This document shows, in pieces, positions 44,639 to 54,073 of a stretch of DNA of 54,829 bases. A program made the position numbers and the translations under genes. Each line of letters starts with the position of its first letter. Positions within the stretch are counted from its first letter, which is position 1. The stretch comes from an uncultured Pelagibacteraceae bacterium (GTDB taxonomy: Bacteria; Pseudomonadota; Alphaproteobacteria; Pelagibacterales; AG-422-B15), in NCBI GenBank assembly GCA_902614655.1, contig CACMLX010000003.1, positions 83,554-138,382 of the forward strand, in the 5' to 3' direction. The notes below the pieces were generated by a model. It did no database searches, had not been told where the DNA came from, and saw nothing but the letters and a program-made list of their open reading frames with translations.

Positions 44639-46369
44639 TTAAAATTCACGCTCATATAATTTTTTATAAACGCCGTCTTTATTTAATAATTCTTCATGAG
44701 TACCAGTTTCTACAACCTTACCTGAGTCTAAAACAATTATTTGATCTGAATTTATAATCGTACTAAGTCTATGAGCGATTACGAGAGTAGTTCTATCCTT
44801 CATGAGAATACTTATCGCTTTTTGTACAAGATGTTCAGACTCTGTATCAAGACTTGAAGTAGCCTCATCAAGTAAAAGTATTGGTGCGTCTTTAAGAAAG
44901 GCTCTTGCAATTGAAATCCTCTGTTTTTGCCCACCTGATAAACTATAACCTTTTTCACCTACTACAGTTTTATATTTATCTGGAAGCTCATTAATAAATT
45001 CGTCTGCCGCAGCTGCTTTTGCAGCTTTTATGACTTCATTATCGGGAGAGTCTGGTTTACCATATAGAATATTATCGTGAATAGACATATCGAATAAAAT
45101 TGGCTCTTGACTAACTAATGCGATTGAAGATCTTACCGATGCAATTGATAATTCTTTTATATCTTGGTTATCAATTTTAACACTTCCTGTATCAGGGTCA
45201 TAAAACCTTGGTATAAGATTTAGAATTGATGATTTGCCTGATCCGCTTGGGCCAACTAAAGCGGTTGTTTTACCGTGCGGGACCTTTAAGCTAATTTCTT
45301 TCAAAGCTGAGTTTTTTTGCCCTTCATAGGATAAAGTTACATTTTCAAAAGATATATCTGATTTACTGAGAGATAGATTAGATGCGCTGGGCTTCTCATT
45401 AATATAGCTTTTTTGGTCAAGTAATCCAAACACTCTAATTGCTGCTGCAAATCCCTCTTGTAAAGTTGCATTTATTTGAGCTAAGCGTCTTAGAGGTTGA
45501 AAAGCGAGCATCATTGCTCCCAAAAATGATACAAATTCGTTTAAAGCCAATTCACCTTGCAGTCCTCTTAAACCTGCATAGTAGAGTGCGCCAGCGATAC
45601 CGAAACCTGCTAGAAATTCTGCAAATGGGGATGCAGCACCTCTTGCATTAATACCTTTCAAAATTTTTTGCATTCTTCGAAATACAGATTTACTAAGCTT
45701 TTCTATTTCCTGCGTTTCCTGTTGATAGGCTTTTACAATTCTTGTTCCATCTAGATTTTCAGACAATATAGAAGCAAGGACACCAGTTTCCTCTTGTGTT
45801 TCTGTTGAGGCTTTTTTTATTCTTTTTCCTAAACGTCTAGTGAGTACCCCGACCAACGGAAAAGCAATTATTGAGATTGTTGCTAGCTGCCAATCTTGAT
45901 AATACATTACGCCAACCAGACAAATCAATGTGAGTATATCTTTTACTCCATTTGCTAAACTACTACTTACAGAATCTTGTAACAATGTAACATCGTATAA
46001 GAAATTTGATATTATTTTGGCTGAATGAATTTTATGCAACCAGGCAAGATCTGCATTAATAATTTTCTTAAAAAGTTTTATTTGTGTATCAGCAATAATA
46101 TTCTGAGCAACTCCATTCAATAATATTATTTGTATGTAAGTTGCTACACTCTTAATAAATAGTGTTAATATTATTGCAATCGGAATTAATAAGAGCATTG
46201 ACTCATCTTTATCCAGAAAAATTTTATCAATTGCAGGATCCAAAAGCCAAGCAGTCGCTCCAGTTGCAAGCGCGATGATGACCATAAAAATTAGAGAACT
46301 AAAAAGTCTAACTGTATAGGGTTTAATACTATCCTTAAACAGCCTGATTAGTATTTGCGATCCTGTCAT
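44639..46369 (-). CDS. msbA: MsbA-type lipid ABC exporter (fused permease/ATPase)
   Basis: This 576-residue half-transporter has six membrane segments (about residues 1-310) and an ATPase domain (about 340-570). Walker A is GPSGSGKSS (about 372-380), the signature is LSGGQKQRISIARAF, Walker B is ILLLDEATSSLD and the switch is IAHRLSTI. As a dimer, MsbA flips lipid A core to the outer leaflet of the inner membrane. Its place among waaA, lpxK and lpxL supports that substrate over a drug-export role. Confidence 0.9.
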   Translation of the reverse strand: MTGSQILIRLFKDSIKPYTVRLFSSLIFMVIIALATGATAWLLDPAIDKIFLDKDESMLLLIPIAIILTLFIKSVATYIQIILLNGVAQNIIADTQIKLFKKIINADLAWLHKIHSAKIISNFLYDVTLLQDSVSSSLANGVKDILTLICLVGVMYYQDWQLATISIIAFPLVGVLTRRLGKRIKKASTETQEETGVLASILSENLDGTRIVKAYQQETQEIEKLSKSVFRRMQKILKGINARGAASPFAEFLAGFGIAGALYYAGLRGLQGELALNEFVSFLGAMMLAFQPLRRLAQINATLQEGFAAAIRVFGLLDQKSYINEKPSASNLSLSKSDISFENVTLSYEGQKNSALKEISLKVPHGKTTALVGPSGSGKSSILNLIPRFYDPDTGSVKIDNQDIKELSIASVRSSIALVSQEPILFDMSIHDNILYGKPDSPDNEVIKAAKAAAADEFINELPDKYKTVVGEKGYSLSGGQKQRISIARAFLKDAPILLLDEATSSLDTESEHLVQKAISILMKDRTTLVIAHRLSTIINSDQIIVLDSGKVVETGTHEELLNKDGVYKKLYEREF

Positions 46370-46434
46370 GAAGAGGTATTCATAATACTATTATCAAAAA
46401 TTTAAATCTAAATATTGATAAATGGCTAAAACTC

Positions 46435-47766
46435 TTATTTTCCAGCTAAAGTCATGCTCTCGATGAGCACTGTTGGGGCATTGGTACGGTATTTGAATTC
46501 TAAATCATTTGCTGCTGATAAATTCATAAATATTTCTTTTAGATTTGAAGCAATCGTTACTTCGCTTACTGCATGCGTTATTTCGCCTTTTTCAATAAGC
46601 ATACCGCTCGCCCCCATGCTGTAATCGCCAGTGACTAAATTAACTCCCATACCAATTAATTCAGTAGCATAAAAACCATAACTTATAGAGGATAAAATAT
46701 CATCGTAACTTTTTAATCCGTTTGTCATGTATAAATTAGAGGTAGATACACCTGGTGGAGAACTAACTGATCTTGATGCGTTTCCAGTAGTTTTTAATCC
46801 TAATTTTTTTGCAGTTGATGTATTTAAGATCCAAGTATTGAGTTTGCCGTTTGTAACTAACTCTCTTTTCTTAACTTTAATACCCTCACCATCAAATGGT
46901 TTTGATCCAAGTCCTCTATTAATCGCTGGATCATCTATAATTGTTACGTCTTTATTAAATATTTGTTTTCCTAAACTATCTTTTAGAAAACTTGTACCTC
47001 TAGCTATTGAAGTGCCCGATATTGAACTTGCTAGATAGCTCAATAAGTCATTACTTATTCGTTTATCAAAAACAACAGGCAATTTTGTTGAACTGATTTT
47101 TTTGGCATTAAGTCTTTTTAGGGTTTTTTTTGCAGCAGATAATCCAATTCCCTTTGCACTTGGCAAATCAGTTGAGTGCCTTTTCACAGCATATTCGTAA
47201 TCTCTTTCCATGTCCTGACCCTGTCCAGCGAGAACCGAACAAGATACCGAACTGCTTGAAGATTGATATCCACCTTGAAAGCCATTACTTGTAGCAAGAT
47301 AAAACTCTCCCTTGGAAGTAGAAGCCCCAGCTCCCTCTGAATTTGTAATACCTTTTACCGACAAAGCTGCATCTTCACATTCTTTTACAGCATCAATAAG
47401 TTTTTCAGTATCTACTTCGTCTTTCTCAAATAAATCTAAATCAATTGCATCGTGTTCAAACATCGAGCTGTCTCCAAGTACAGCAGTGTCATCAATTGGA
47501 GCCAATTTTGCCATTTCAACGCATTTTGAAACAAGTTTATCAATATTGTCGGATTCAATATCTGACGATGAAACAAATGCTTGGCGTTGATCAACTAATG
47601 CTCTAATGCCTATTGTTTTTTCATTAGACTCATCTAAGTCTTCTATCTTTTGAAATCTACAACTTATTGACTTACCATAGGATTTAGCAAGAACAACATC
47701 ACAATCTGATGCACCTGCTTTGAGAGTTAAATCTATTATATTTTGAGCAGTTTCTTCGAAGTTCAT
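46435..47766 (-). CDS. pmbA: TldE/PmbA family metalloprotease-related protein
   Basis: This 443-residue protein is the TldE (PmbA) partner of TldD, a heterodimeric protease that trims unfolded peptides. It shows IGIRALVDQRQAFVSSSD (about residues 47-64), a central FDKRISNDLLSYLASSISG (about 230-248), SSPPGVSTSNLYMTNG (about 334-349) and C-terminal NLVTGDYSMGASGMLIEKGE. The HExxxH metal motif of TldD is absent, as expected for PmbA. tldD is not in the window. It lies 2 bases after ubiA. Confidence 0.92.
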   Translation of the reverse strand: MNFEETAQNIIDLTLKAGASDCDVVLAKSYGKSISCRFQKIEDLDESNEKTIGIRALVDQRQAFVSSSDIESDNIDKLVSKCVEMAKLAPIDDTAVLGDSSMFEHDAIDLDLFEKDEVDTEKLIDAVKECEDAALSVKGITNSEGAGASTSKGEFYLATSNGFQGGYQSSSSSVSCSVLAGQGQDMERDYEYAVKRHSTDLPSAKGIGLSAAKKTLKRLNAKKISSTKLPVVFDKRISNDLLSYLASSISGTSIARGTSFLKDSLGKQIFNKDVTIIDDPAINRGLGSKPFDGEGIKVKKRELVTNGKLNTWILNTSTAKKLGLKTTGNASRSVSSPPGVSTSNLYMTNGLKSYDDILSSISYGFYATELIGMGVNLVTGDYSMGASGMLIEKGEITHAVSEVTIASNLKEIFMNLSAANDLEFKYRTNAPTVLIESMTLAGK

Positions 47767-47768
47767 TA

Positions 47769-48620
47769 TTATAAAATACCTATAAATAAAGTCAGGGCAA
47801 CCATCAAACCTAAGTATTGGTTACTTTTAAAAATACTTAAACATTTGTCTTTATTTTCTATATCTAGTCTCTTTATCTGGGAAAACAAATGGGCACTAAC
47901 GAATATCAATAAAATAAAATAGTAAATATTTTGATCATGCAATAAACCAAATAATATTAAGCATAATACCATCAAACTATAGAAAATAATGATCCATTGT
48001 TTCGTATTATTTCCAAATAAAATTGCAGTCGATTTTATTCCAATATTTAAGTCATCCTCACGATCCTGATGAGCATATATTGTGTCATAACCTAAAGTCC
48101 AAAAAATACCAGAGAGATATAATATTATAATTTGAAAATTTAATTGATTTTCAATTGCAGCATATCCTATCAAACAGCCAATATTAAAAGTTATACCTAA
48201 AAAAAGTTGAGGCCAATAAGTTATTCTTTTCATTAAAGGATAAAAAATAAATAACACAAAAGAAATTAAACCAATAATAATGGCGAGCAAATTTAGAGAT
48301 AGTAATATAGCCAGACCAATCAAATTAAGTATTGAAAAAATTATGAGGGCTTCAAAAGAGGAAATTGCACCACTAGCAAGTGGTCTTTGAGATGTTCTTG
48401 ATACATGTTTGTCTAGATCTTTATCAAAAAAATCATTTATGATACATCCAGCCGATCTCATGACAATTGATCCGATTGCAAAAATAAGAAATAAGTAACT
48501 ATTGCTCCATAAGTGTTGGTAGGAATTTGAGGCAGCGAGCACACCCCAAAAACACGGCAACATTAGCAGAAAAAAACCAACGGGCTGCTCTAGACGCAAT
48601 AATTGTGAATATTTTTTCAA
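47769..48620 (-). CDS. ubiA: 4-hydroxybenzoate polyprenyltransferase
   Basis: This 283-residue membrane enzyme prenylates 4-hydroxybenzoate in ubiquinone synthesis. It has about eight membrane segments, the first Asp-rich motif INDFFDKDLDKHVSRTSQRP (about residues 62-81) and the second DREDDLNIGIKSTAILFG (about 185-202). The start is TTG at 48620 (LKKYSQLLRLEQPVG); no in-frame ATG fits the conserved N-terminus. It diverges from rsmE across 41 bases and heads the envelope cluster on the minus strand. Confidence 0.93.
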   Translation of the reverse strand: MKKYSQLLRLEQPVGFFLLMLPCFWGVLAASNSYQHLWSNSYLFLIFAIGSIVMRSAGCIINDFFDKDLDKHVSRTSQRPLASGAISSFEALIIFSILNLIGLAILLSLNLLAIIIGLISFVLFIFYPLMKRITYWPQLFLGITFNIGCLIGYAAIENQLNFQIIILYLSGIFWTLGYDTIYAHQDREDDLNIGIKSTAILFGNNTKQWIIIFYSLMVLCLILFGLLHDQNIYYFILLIFVSAHLFSQIKRLDIENKDKCLSIFKSNQYLGLMVALTLFIGIL

Positions 48621-48661
48621 CTTATCTTTATAAAATAAATAATGTTATAACCAATATATAT

Positions 48662-49381
48662 ATGAAAAAAATTAAAAACAGAATTTTTGTAGATAAAAAA
48701 ATAAATTCAAACGATCAAATTATTCTTGATGCTAACCAGATACACTATTTAAAGAGTGTTTTGAGAACAAAAAAAAGTGACTATGTTACAGTTTTCAATC
48801 GTGAGTTTCTTTGTTTAACAAAAGTTATTAATATTACAAAAAATACATGTGAATTAGAAATAATTGATCAAAAAAAAATCGAAAGTGAAGATCATAATAT
48901 AACTCTATTTTTTTCCCCCATAAAACGAACACCTCTAGAAATCATGATACAAAAGTGCTCAGAAATTGGAATTTCAATTTTTCAACCAGTAATTATGGAA
49001 AGAACTAATATGAAGAATGTGAATTTTGAAAGACTGAGACTTATTGCTGTTGAAGCGTGTGAGCAGTCTAATCGAAATAAGATACCGGAAATTAATAAAC
49101 CTATATCATTTGCAACAATGATTAATGATAACTCTTTAGCAGGTTACTTATATTGCTCGTTAGATAATAATGAAGAAAAAATAAAGAATAGAAAACTGAC
49201 CAAAAATGAAGCAATTGGTATAATCATAGGACCAGAAGGAGATTTTTCAGCTAAAGAGTATGAAAGTTTAAAATCAAAGAAAAAATCTATAGGCGTTACA
49301 CTTGGGCCAAATATTTTAAAATCAGAAACTGCTGCAATTACTGCGACTTCAATTATTATGGACAAAATTTATAATGCTTAA
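48662..49381 (+). CDS. rsmE: 16S rRNA (uracil(1498)-N(3))-methyltransferase RsmE
   Basis: This 239-residue SPOUT methyltransferase modifies U1498 of 16S rRNA. The ATG at 48662 (MKKIKNRIFVDK) is chosen because an earlier in-frame start would overlap ubiA. Family stretches are QIHYLKSVLRTKKSD (about residues 26-40), QKCSEIGISIFQPV (about 97-110), IIIGPEGDFSAKEYE (about 188-202) and LGPNILKSETAA (about 216-227, the SAM-binding knot). It overlaps gshA by 8 bases. Confidence 0.93.
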   Translation: MKKIKNRIFVDKKINSNDQIILDANQIHYLKSVLRTKKSDYVTVFNREFLCLTKVINITKNTCELEIIDQKKIESEDHNITLFFSPIKRTPLEIMIQKCSEIGISIFQPVIMERTNMKNVNFERLRLIAVEACEQSNRNKIPEINKPISFATMINDNSLAGYLYCSLDNNEEKIKNRKLTKNEAIGIIIGPEGDFSAKEYESLKSKKKSIGVTLGPNILKSETAAITATSIIMDKIYNA

Positions 49382-50708
49382 AAAAAGTGATCTAATAAAA
49401 TATTTTGAAAACGGTATTAAGAATACATCTGAAATTAAAATAGGTACCGAACATGAGAAATTTATTTATCACAAAAGTGATCTTAGTTTAGTTCCCTATA
49501 GCGGCGATGTAAGTATTAACTCAATTTTTGACGACTTTATAAAGGATGGCTGGACACCAATAAAAGAGAATGAAAATATTATTGCGCTCAATAAAGATAG
49601 GGCAAGTATAACACTTGAACCTGGCGGTCAATTTGAATTATCTGGAGCACCTCTTAAAACTATTCACGAAACTTGTAAGGAAATAAATAATCACCTCGAA
49701 TTTACAAAAAAATTAGAAGAAAAGTATAATATTGGCTTTTTAGGACTCGGCTTCTTTCCAATTGGTGAGCTAAAAGATGTACCAATGATTCCAAAGAAAA
49801 GATACTCAGAGATTATGACTCCTTATATGAAATCGCTTTCTGGTTTAGGTCTAGAAATGATGTATCAGTCAGCAACAGTTCAAGCAAATTTCGACTATAT
49901 TTCAGAAAGTGATATGCAAAGAAAAATTAATGTATCAGCATTCATTCAGCCAATAGTGACAGGTTTATTTTCAAACTCCCCATTCAAAAATTCAAAGCTT
50001 TCGGGCTATGAAACTTATAGAGGTTATGTTTGGACAAAAACTGATACAGAGAGAACTGGTATTCCGAAGTTTTTGACTGAAAACACTTTGAGTTTTGAGG
50101 AATACATTGATTATGCATTGCAAGTTCCCGTATACGCAATTATCAGAGATAATAATTATCATAATTGTACTAAATATACATTTCAAGACCTGTTAGATGG
50201 AAAAAATAATCAATTTGCACCTGATGATATTTTAATTGAAGATTGGATAAATCATATCTCGACCATCTTTACTGAGGTGAGGTTAAAAACTTTTATTGAA
50301 ATGAGAGGTGCTGATGCAGGAAGTTACGACACACTCTGCGCTTTACCAGCTTTTTGGTCAGGCATTTTATATCAAGAAGAAGCATTAGAAGAAACTATCA
50401 AATTGATTAGTGAATTTGAATATGATGATTTAATTAAATTTAGAAGTGATGTCCTATCAAACGGACTTAATTCTTTATACAAAAATAAAACGGGCTGGCA
50501 ATTAGCAGAGAAACTTATAAACATCTCATTTGAGGGACTCAAAAAACGGAGTAAGAAAAATTTATACGGAGATGATGAAACCGTACACTTAGATTATTTG
50601 TTTGAAGTGATCGACAAAAAAGAAACTGCATCAGAAAAAGCTAAAAAACTGTATTTTCAAAATAATGAATTGAATATCCAGAAACTCTTTGAGGGCGAGT
50701 CTTTTTAA
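49374..50708 (+). CDS. gshA: Glutamate-cysteine ligase (GCS2/plant-like GshA type)
   Basis: This 444-residue enzyme makes gamma-glutamylcysteine, the first step of glutathione synthesis. It has IGTEHEKFIY (about residues 22-31), SITLEPGGQFELSGAPLKTI (about 82-101) and a central MYQSATVQANFDY (about 162-174). TFIEMRGADAG (about 304-314) is also present. This sequence type is the alphaproteobacterial/plant class rather than the E. coli class. The gene follows rsmE, a common alphaproteobacterial pairing, and its stop overlaps that of the opposing mscS gene. Confidence 0.93.
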   Translation: MLKKSDLIKYFENGIKNTSEIKIGTEHEKFIYHKSDLSLVPYSGDVSINSIFDDFIKDGWTPIKENENIIALNKDRASITLEPGGQFELSGAPLKTIHETCKEINNHLEFTKKLEEKYNIGFLGLGFFPIGELKDVPMIPKKRYSEIMTPYMKSLSGLGLEMMYQSATVQANFDYISESDMQRKINVSAFIQPIVTGLFSNSPFKNSKLSGYETYRGYVWTKTDTERTGIPKFLTENTLSFEEYIDYALQVPVYAIIRDNNYHNCTKYTFQDLLDGKNNQFAPDDILIEDWINHISTIFTEVRLKTFIEMRGADAGSYDTLCALPAFWSGILYQEEALEETIKLISEFEYDDLIKFRSDVLSNGLNSLYKNKTGWQLAEKLINISFEGLKKRSKKNLYGDDETVHLDYLFEVIDKKETASEKAKKLYFQNNELNIQKLFEGESF

Positions 50709-51787
50709 TTTTTTTCGATATAAATTGATTGAGAAGGAAAAGCAAAGCCAGCGCCATTTTTCTCGACAATTTCTTTTATTTCTAAAGCTAATTTTTCTTT
50801 GATCTCTAACCACTCACCCCAATTTGTAGTTGTTGCAAAACAGTAAATTAACAAATCAATTGAGCTATCTGAAAATTTTTCAATTCTTACAAACAATGGC
50901 TGTTCGGAAGATTTAACAAAATTACCATCGCTTGTGATGTAGTCATCTATCTCGTCTCTAATTTTTCTTAACTGGTCACGTGTAGTCCTATATTCTAAGC
51001 CAATATTCCAATATATACGCCTACTTTTCATATTGCTAAAATTTGTGACAGCATTTTCTGCAAAATTAAAATTTGGAACCATAACAGGTGAAGAATCAAA
51101 TCTTCTAACTAATGTTGATCGAAAACCTATTTTTTCTACTACCCCTTCAACAATGTTTTCAACTTTAATCCAATCTCCATTTTGAAATCGTTTCTCTAAT
51201 AAAATTAAAATTCCTGATATCAGATTTTTAAATAAATCTTGGGCACCCAAAGCCACAGCCACACTGAGAAGTCCCAGTCCAGCTAGAATTGGTCCAACCT
51301 TGATTCCCCATATTTCTAAAACCGCAGCTGCCCCAATAACAAATATGAAGAATTTTAAAATTCTTACTCCCCAATCTATAAGATCATTTGTTAGCAATTC
51401 TCCCAATTTGTGAACAAATGATGAAATCGGATCAATAATTTTGTATAAAAACCAAAATATTTGAATTGTTATGAGTGAACGATTTAAATTTGCAGCAAAC
51501 AGTTCAAGAGTTGTATTTAAATTTAAATACTGAGTGCTAATGTAAACACCGATCACTACAGGAAAAAATCTGAGAGGGCCATCAAAAGCCTCAAGCATCG
51601 CATCATCTATCTTAGTCTTAGATTTTTTTACAAGAACTTTTAATCTACCAATCACAATTTTTGAAAAAACTGATCTTAAAATTATAAAAATTAAGAGTAT
51701 TACTATTGCAACTAAAATATTGTTTAGATCGATACCAAAAACCCCTTGGCTCCATACAGATAGCACTAGATTTACAAAATTTTCCAT
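50705..51787 (-). CDS. MscS family mechanosensitive ion channel
   Basis: This 360-residue inner-membrane channel has about four or five hydrophobic segments (about residues 20-45, 72-90, 98-120, 140-160 and 165-185). The pore helix region is AGLGLLSVAVALGAQDLFKNLISG (glycine- and alanine-rich, about 169-192). The beta domain follows, with GDWIKVENIVEGVVEKIGFR (about 203-222) and VPNFNFAENAVTNFS. It releases solutes under hypo-osmotic shock. It is the last gene of a minus-strand run after the alpha/beta hydrolase and is convergent with gshA, with stop codons overlapping. Confidence 0.93.
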   Translation of the reverse strand: MENFVNLVLSVWSQGVFGIDLNNILVAIVILLIFIILRSVFSKIVIGRLKVLVKKSKTKIDDAMLEAFDGPLRFFPVVIGVYISTQYLNLNTTLELFAANLNRSLITIQIFWFLYKIIDPISSFVHKLGELLTNDLIDWGVRILKFFIFVIGAAAVLEIWGIKVGPILAGLGLLSVAVALGAQDLFKNLISGILILLEKRFQNGDWIKVENIVEGVVEKIGFRSTLVRRFDSSPVMVPNFNFAENAVTNFSNMKSRRIYWNIGLEYRTTRDQLRKIRDEIDDYITSDGNFVKSSEQPLFVRIEKFSDSSIDLLIYCFATTTNWGEWLEIKEKLALEIKEIVEKNGAGFAFPSQSIYIEKN

Positions 51788-51829
51788 TTACTAAACATAC
51801 CTTATTTGTTTTGTTAAGAACAGATTTAG

Positions 51830-52693
51830 TTAGGCGAGAAAATTATTAATTTCACTTGCAACATCCTCAGTTTTTTCAAGTGGAAGCATATGCGATGTTT
51901 CATCAATAAAACAAATCTCAGTTTGAGGATTTAATTTTTTAATTCTATTTTGACTTGTCACATTACAGACAACACTGTTAGGTGTGAGTATAATCTTAAT
52001 TGGAATATTAATTTTCTTTAAATCAAACCAAACCTCGTGCGAGGTAAGCTTAAAGCAAGCTGACTCCCAGCGTGGATCGCATTTTAAAACATATTTATTT
52101 TGGTCAATTTTTTTTAGTCCATATTGTACATAGTCTTTAATTATCTTTTCACTGATATTTTTAAAAAGAGGCTTACTAGAAAAATATTTATGAGCTTCAT
52201 CTTCGCTATTCCACAAATTTCGTCTAATCAAAGCATTCTTTGAAAGAGGACTTGCTAAATGAGCAAGATTAACAATCTGCAAAAGTTTGTATGAAATGAT
52301 ATAACGCAATGGCAGTATGACTGGATCTATGAGGATAAGTTTCTTTACTAATTCAGGTTTTGAGAGAGCTAGCAGCAAGCTTGCAGTACCTCCCATTGAA
52401 TGACCCGATAAAGTCACTGGCTCTTTATGTTTTTCAACTAATTGCTCTAAATCATCTCTGAAAGTATACCATGATTTTAGTTTATTAGAGTCCGCAATTA
52501 AATCGGTTTCGCCATGACCACGCATATCATATGTAATAACTTCGTATGAATTATCAATTTTATTTAAAAGATCTGTATAAGCCTGCCCACAGAAACCATT
52601 AGCATGAGAAAAATACAGTATATCATTTGTTTTTTTTGATCTTCTGTACGTTACGATATTACCAGTGTCAATTTTGACATTTTCTTTAATCAT
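51830..52693 (-). CDS. Alpha/beta hydrolase
   Basis: This 287-residue hydrolase is counted from MIKENVKIDTGNIV at 52693; the longer reading from 52768 runs into the neighbouring DUF4396 gene. FSHANGFCGQAY (oxyanion region, about residues 27-38), TYDMRGHGETDL (about 53-64) and the nucleophile elbow SGHSMGGTASLLL (about 93-105) are clear. A later Asp and the C-terminal ETSHMLPLE supply the rest of a Ser-Asp-His triad. The substrate is unknown. It lies 4 bases after the DUF4396 gene. Confidence 0.88.
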   Translation of the reverse strand: MIKENVKIDTGNIVTYRRSKKTNDILYFSHANGFCGQAYTDLLNKIDNSYEVITYDMRGHGETDLIADSNKLKSWYTFRDDLEQLVEKHKEPVTLSGHSMGGTASLLLALSKPELVKKLILIDPVILPLRYIISYKLLQIVNLAHLASPLSKNALIRRNLWNSEDEAHKYFSSKPLFKNISEKIIKDYVQYGLKKIDQNKYVLKCDPRWESACFKLTSHEVWFDLKKINIPIKIILTPNSVVCNVTSQNRIKKLNPQTEICFIDETSHMLPLEKTEDVASEINNFLA

Positions 52694-52697
52694 TATT

Positions 52698-53123
52698 TTA
52701 ATGACATGACTCGTTATATTTTTTGAGTCTGTAATAATTATATGGAAGCGGGGTAATAAAACCCGCAAGCAGCATAAAAGGAATTATTGTAATAGTAAGA
52801 ACTCCGCCAGCAAATATTAAGTCTGTAGCATTCATAGCTATTTCCATGCTGACCATGCTGATGAAACTCATTTTGAATGCAATACTAATTGCTTCAGTAA
52901 AAATAAATGTTCTCATTAGAATTATAGTTTCTAATATAATGCTCGTAATCAAACCATTGAGTATTGCCAGCAACATCACCACATATATAGATAAAGAGTG
53001 ATCAATGATTTGAAAGTAATAAATTGTTCCAAAGTCACCAATACTGCAGCCTATCAAACACCACATCGTATTGTAGCTTGCTTTCTGCCAAGTATGTTTA
53101 CACGTCCAACTAATATCAAACAT
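52698..53123 (-). CDS. DUF4396 family membrane protein
   Basis: This 141-residue protein has four hydrophobic segments. Its N-terminus, WQKASYNTMWCLIGCSIGDFGTI (about residues 12-34), matches the DUF4396 pattern, as does NGLITSIILETIILM (about 61-75). PF/PL-rich ends and several Met and Cys residues recall metal-related membrane domains, but no function is established. It overlaps the DUF1289 gene by 8 bases and precedes the hydrolase, so the three are likely one transcript. Confidence 0.8.
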   Translation of the reverse strand: MFDISWTCKHTWQKASYNTMWCLIGCSIGDFGTIYYFQIIDHSLSIYVVMLLAILNGLITSIILETIILMRTFIFTEAISIAFKMSFISMVSMEIAMNATDLIFAGGVLTITIIPFMLLAGFITPLPYNYYRLKKYNESCH

Positions 53124-53331
53124 GATTTTTTAAAAATTCTTTTTTTCTTTCTTTAGTATCTTCTATTACTAACTGCTTTTCAGAGTTACTCATTTTTACC
53201 CAATTAGTTATTTCAAACTGTTCCCTAAAACAACCAATGCAAACATTCCCATCCATGAAGTCTTTTTTATACTTACAAATTTTTACACATGGACTGCCGA
53301 TATATTCAGTGTTTTCATTAAATTGGGCCAT
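53116..53331 (-). CDS. DUF1289 family cysteine-motif protein
   Basis: This 71-residue protein has four cysteines in the DUF1289 pattern: SPCVKICKY (Cys about 15 and 19), then GNVCIGCFR (Cys about 31 and 34), followed by EITNWVKMSNSEKQLV. The spacing suggests a bound metal ion or small Fe-S centre, and the family is widespread in proteobacteria without a known role. The C-terminus is charged. It is the first gene of a minus-strand run and diverges from rpoZ. Confidence 0.88.
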   Translation of the reverse strand: MAQFNENTEYIGSPCVKICKYKKDFMDGNVCIGCFREQFEITNWVKMSNSEKQLVIEDTKERKKEFLKNHV

Positions 53332-53408
53332 TTGCTTAATAAATTAAACTTTCAGCTTGATTTATTTATATATTTCAATAAAAAGCAACATCAATTCCAA
53401 ATATTCTT

Positions 53409-54065
53409 ATGGCACGAATTACTGTTGAAGATTGTATAAAGTTGGTGAATAACCAATACGATTTAGTCATATTAGCTAAAGAAAGAGCTGTTCAATTAGG
53501 TAGAGGAGCTACCCCAGCTGTTGATCCTGAAAATGATAAAAAACCTGTTATTGCTCTTCGAGAAATTGGAGAGTCAAAAATAACTGCTGAAGAATTAAAA
53601 GAAAGTATTGTTTCGAAGCTTAGACAAATACCTGATTATGAAGAAGAAGAAGAGCTTGAAGAAGTTGATAATGATACTTTCAGACAAATGTATCAAGGTG
53701 GTTTATCGAAGTCAGAAATGGAAAAATCGGCTACGAGAAAATTTACTGCCCGTTCACCAAGAGTAGAGTCTAGAGCAAAGCCTATTGAAGAAGTTATTCA
53801 AACACAACCATCCTCTGATGAAATAGTTCCAAGCGATGATGAACTTGAAAAAATTGAACAAGAAAATTCTGAAATTGATATGATGAATGATGTAGAAAGT
53901 TCAGAGGTAACGGAAGAGCAAGCATCACTAAGTGAGCCCATGAATGTATCTGAGGTTGAGGAAACTGAAATAAACGCCATTGAAGCAGAAGAGGTTTCAG
54001 AGAGTATTGACACAGTTCCTGAAACTGAAACAGCAATTCAAGAAGAAAACGATACAAAAGAATAG
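53409..54065 (+). CDS. rpoZ: DNA-directed RNA polymerase omega subunit with a long acidic tail
   Basis: Residues 1-75 are canonical omega: MARITVEDCIKLVNNQYDLV (1-20), then LAKERAVQLGRGA and KKPVIALREIGESKIT. Omega helps assemble core polymerase by binding beta-prime. The protein is 218 residues, much longer than the usual 70-130. The extra part is rich in Glu, Asp and Ser and looks disordered, with one more basic patch (KSATRKFTARSPRVESRAKP, about 107-126). No spoT or acpS gene adjoins it here. It is followed 8 bases later by an acyl-CoA dehydrogenase gene. Confidence 0.93.
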   Translation: MARITVEDCIKLVNNQYDLVILAKERAVQLGRGATPAVDPENDKKPVIALREIGESKITAEELKESIVSKLRQIPDYEEEEELEEVDNDTFRQMYQGGLSKSEMEKSATRKFTARSPRVESRAKPIEEVIQTQPSSDEIVPSDDELEKIEQENSEIDMMNDVESSEVTEEQASLSEPMNVSEVEETEINAIEAEEVSESIDTVPETETAIQEENDTKE

Positions 54066-54073
54066 TTGCCGTC

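Noticed and set aside
48642..48653. TGTTATAACC upstream of rsmE as a Zur site
   Set aside because: It is a half-site without a matching outer arm, in an AT-rich spacer beside genes with no zinc link.
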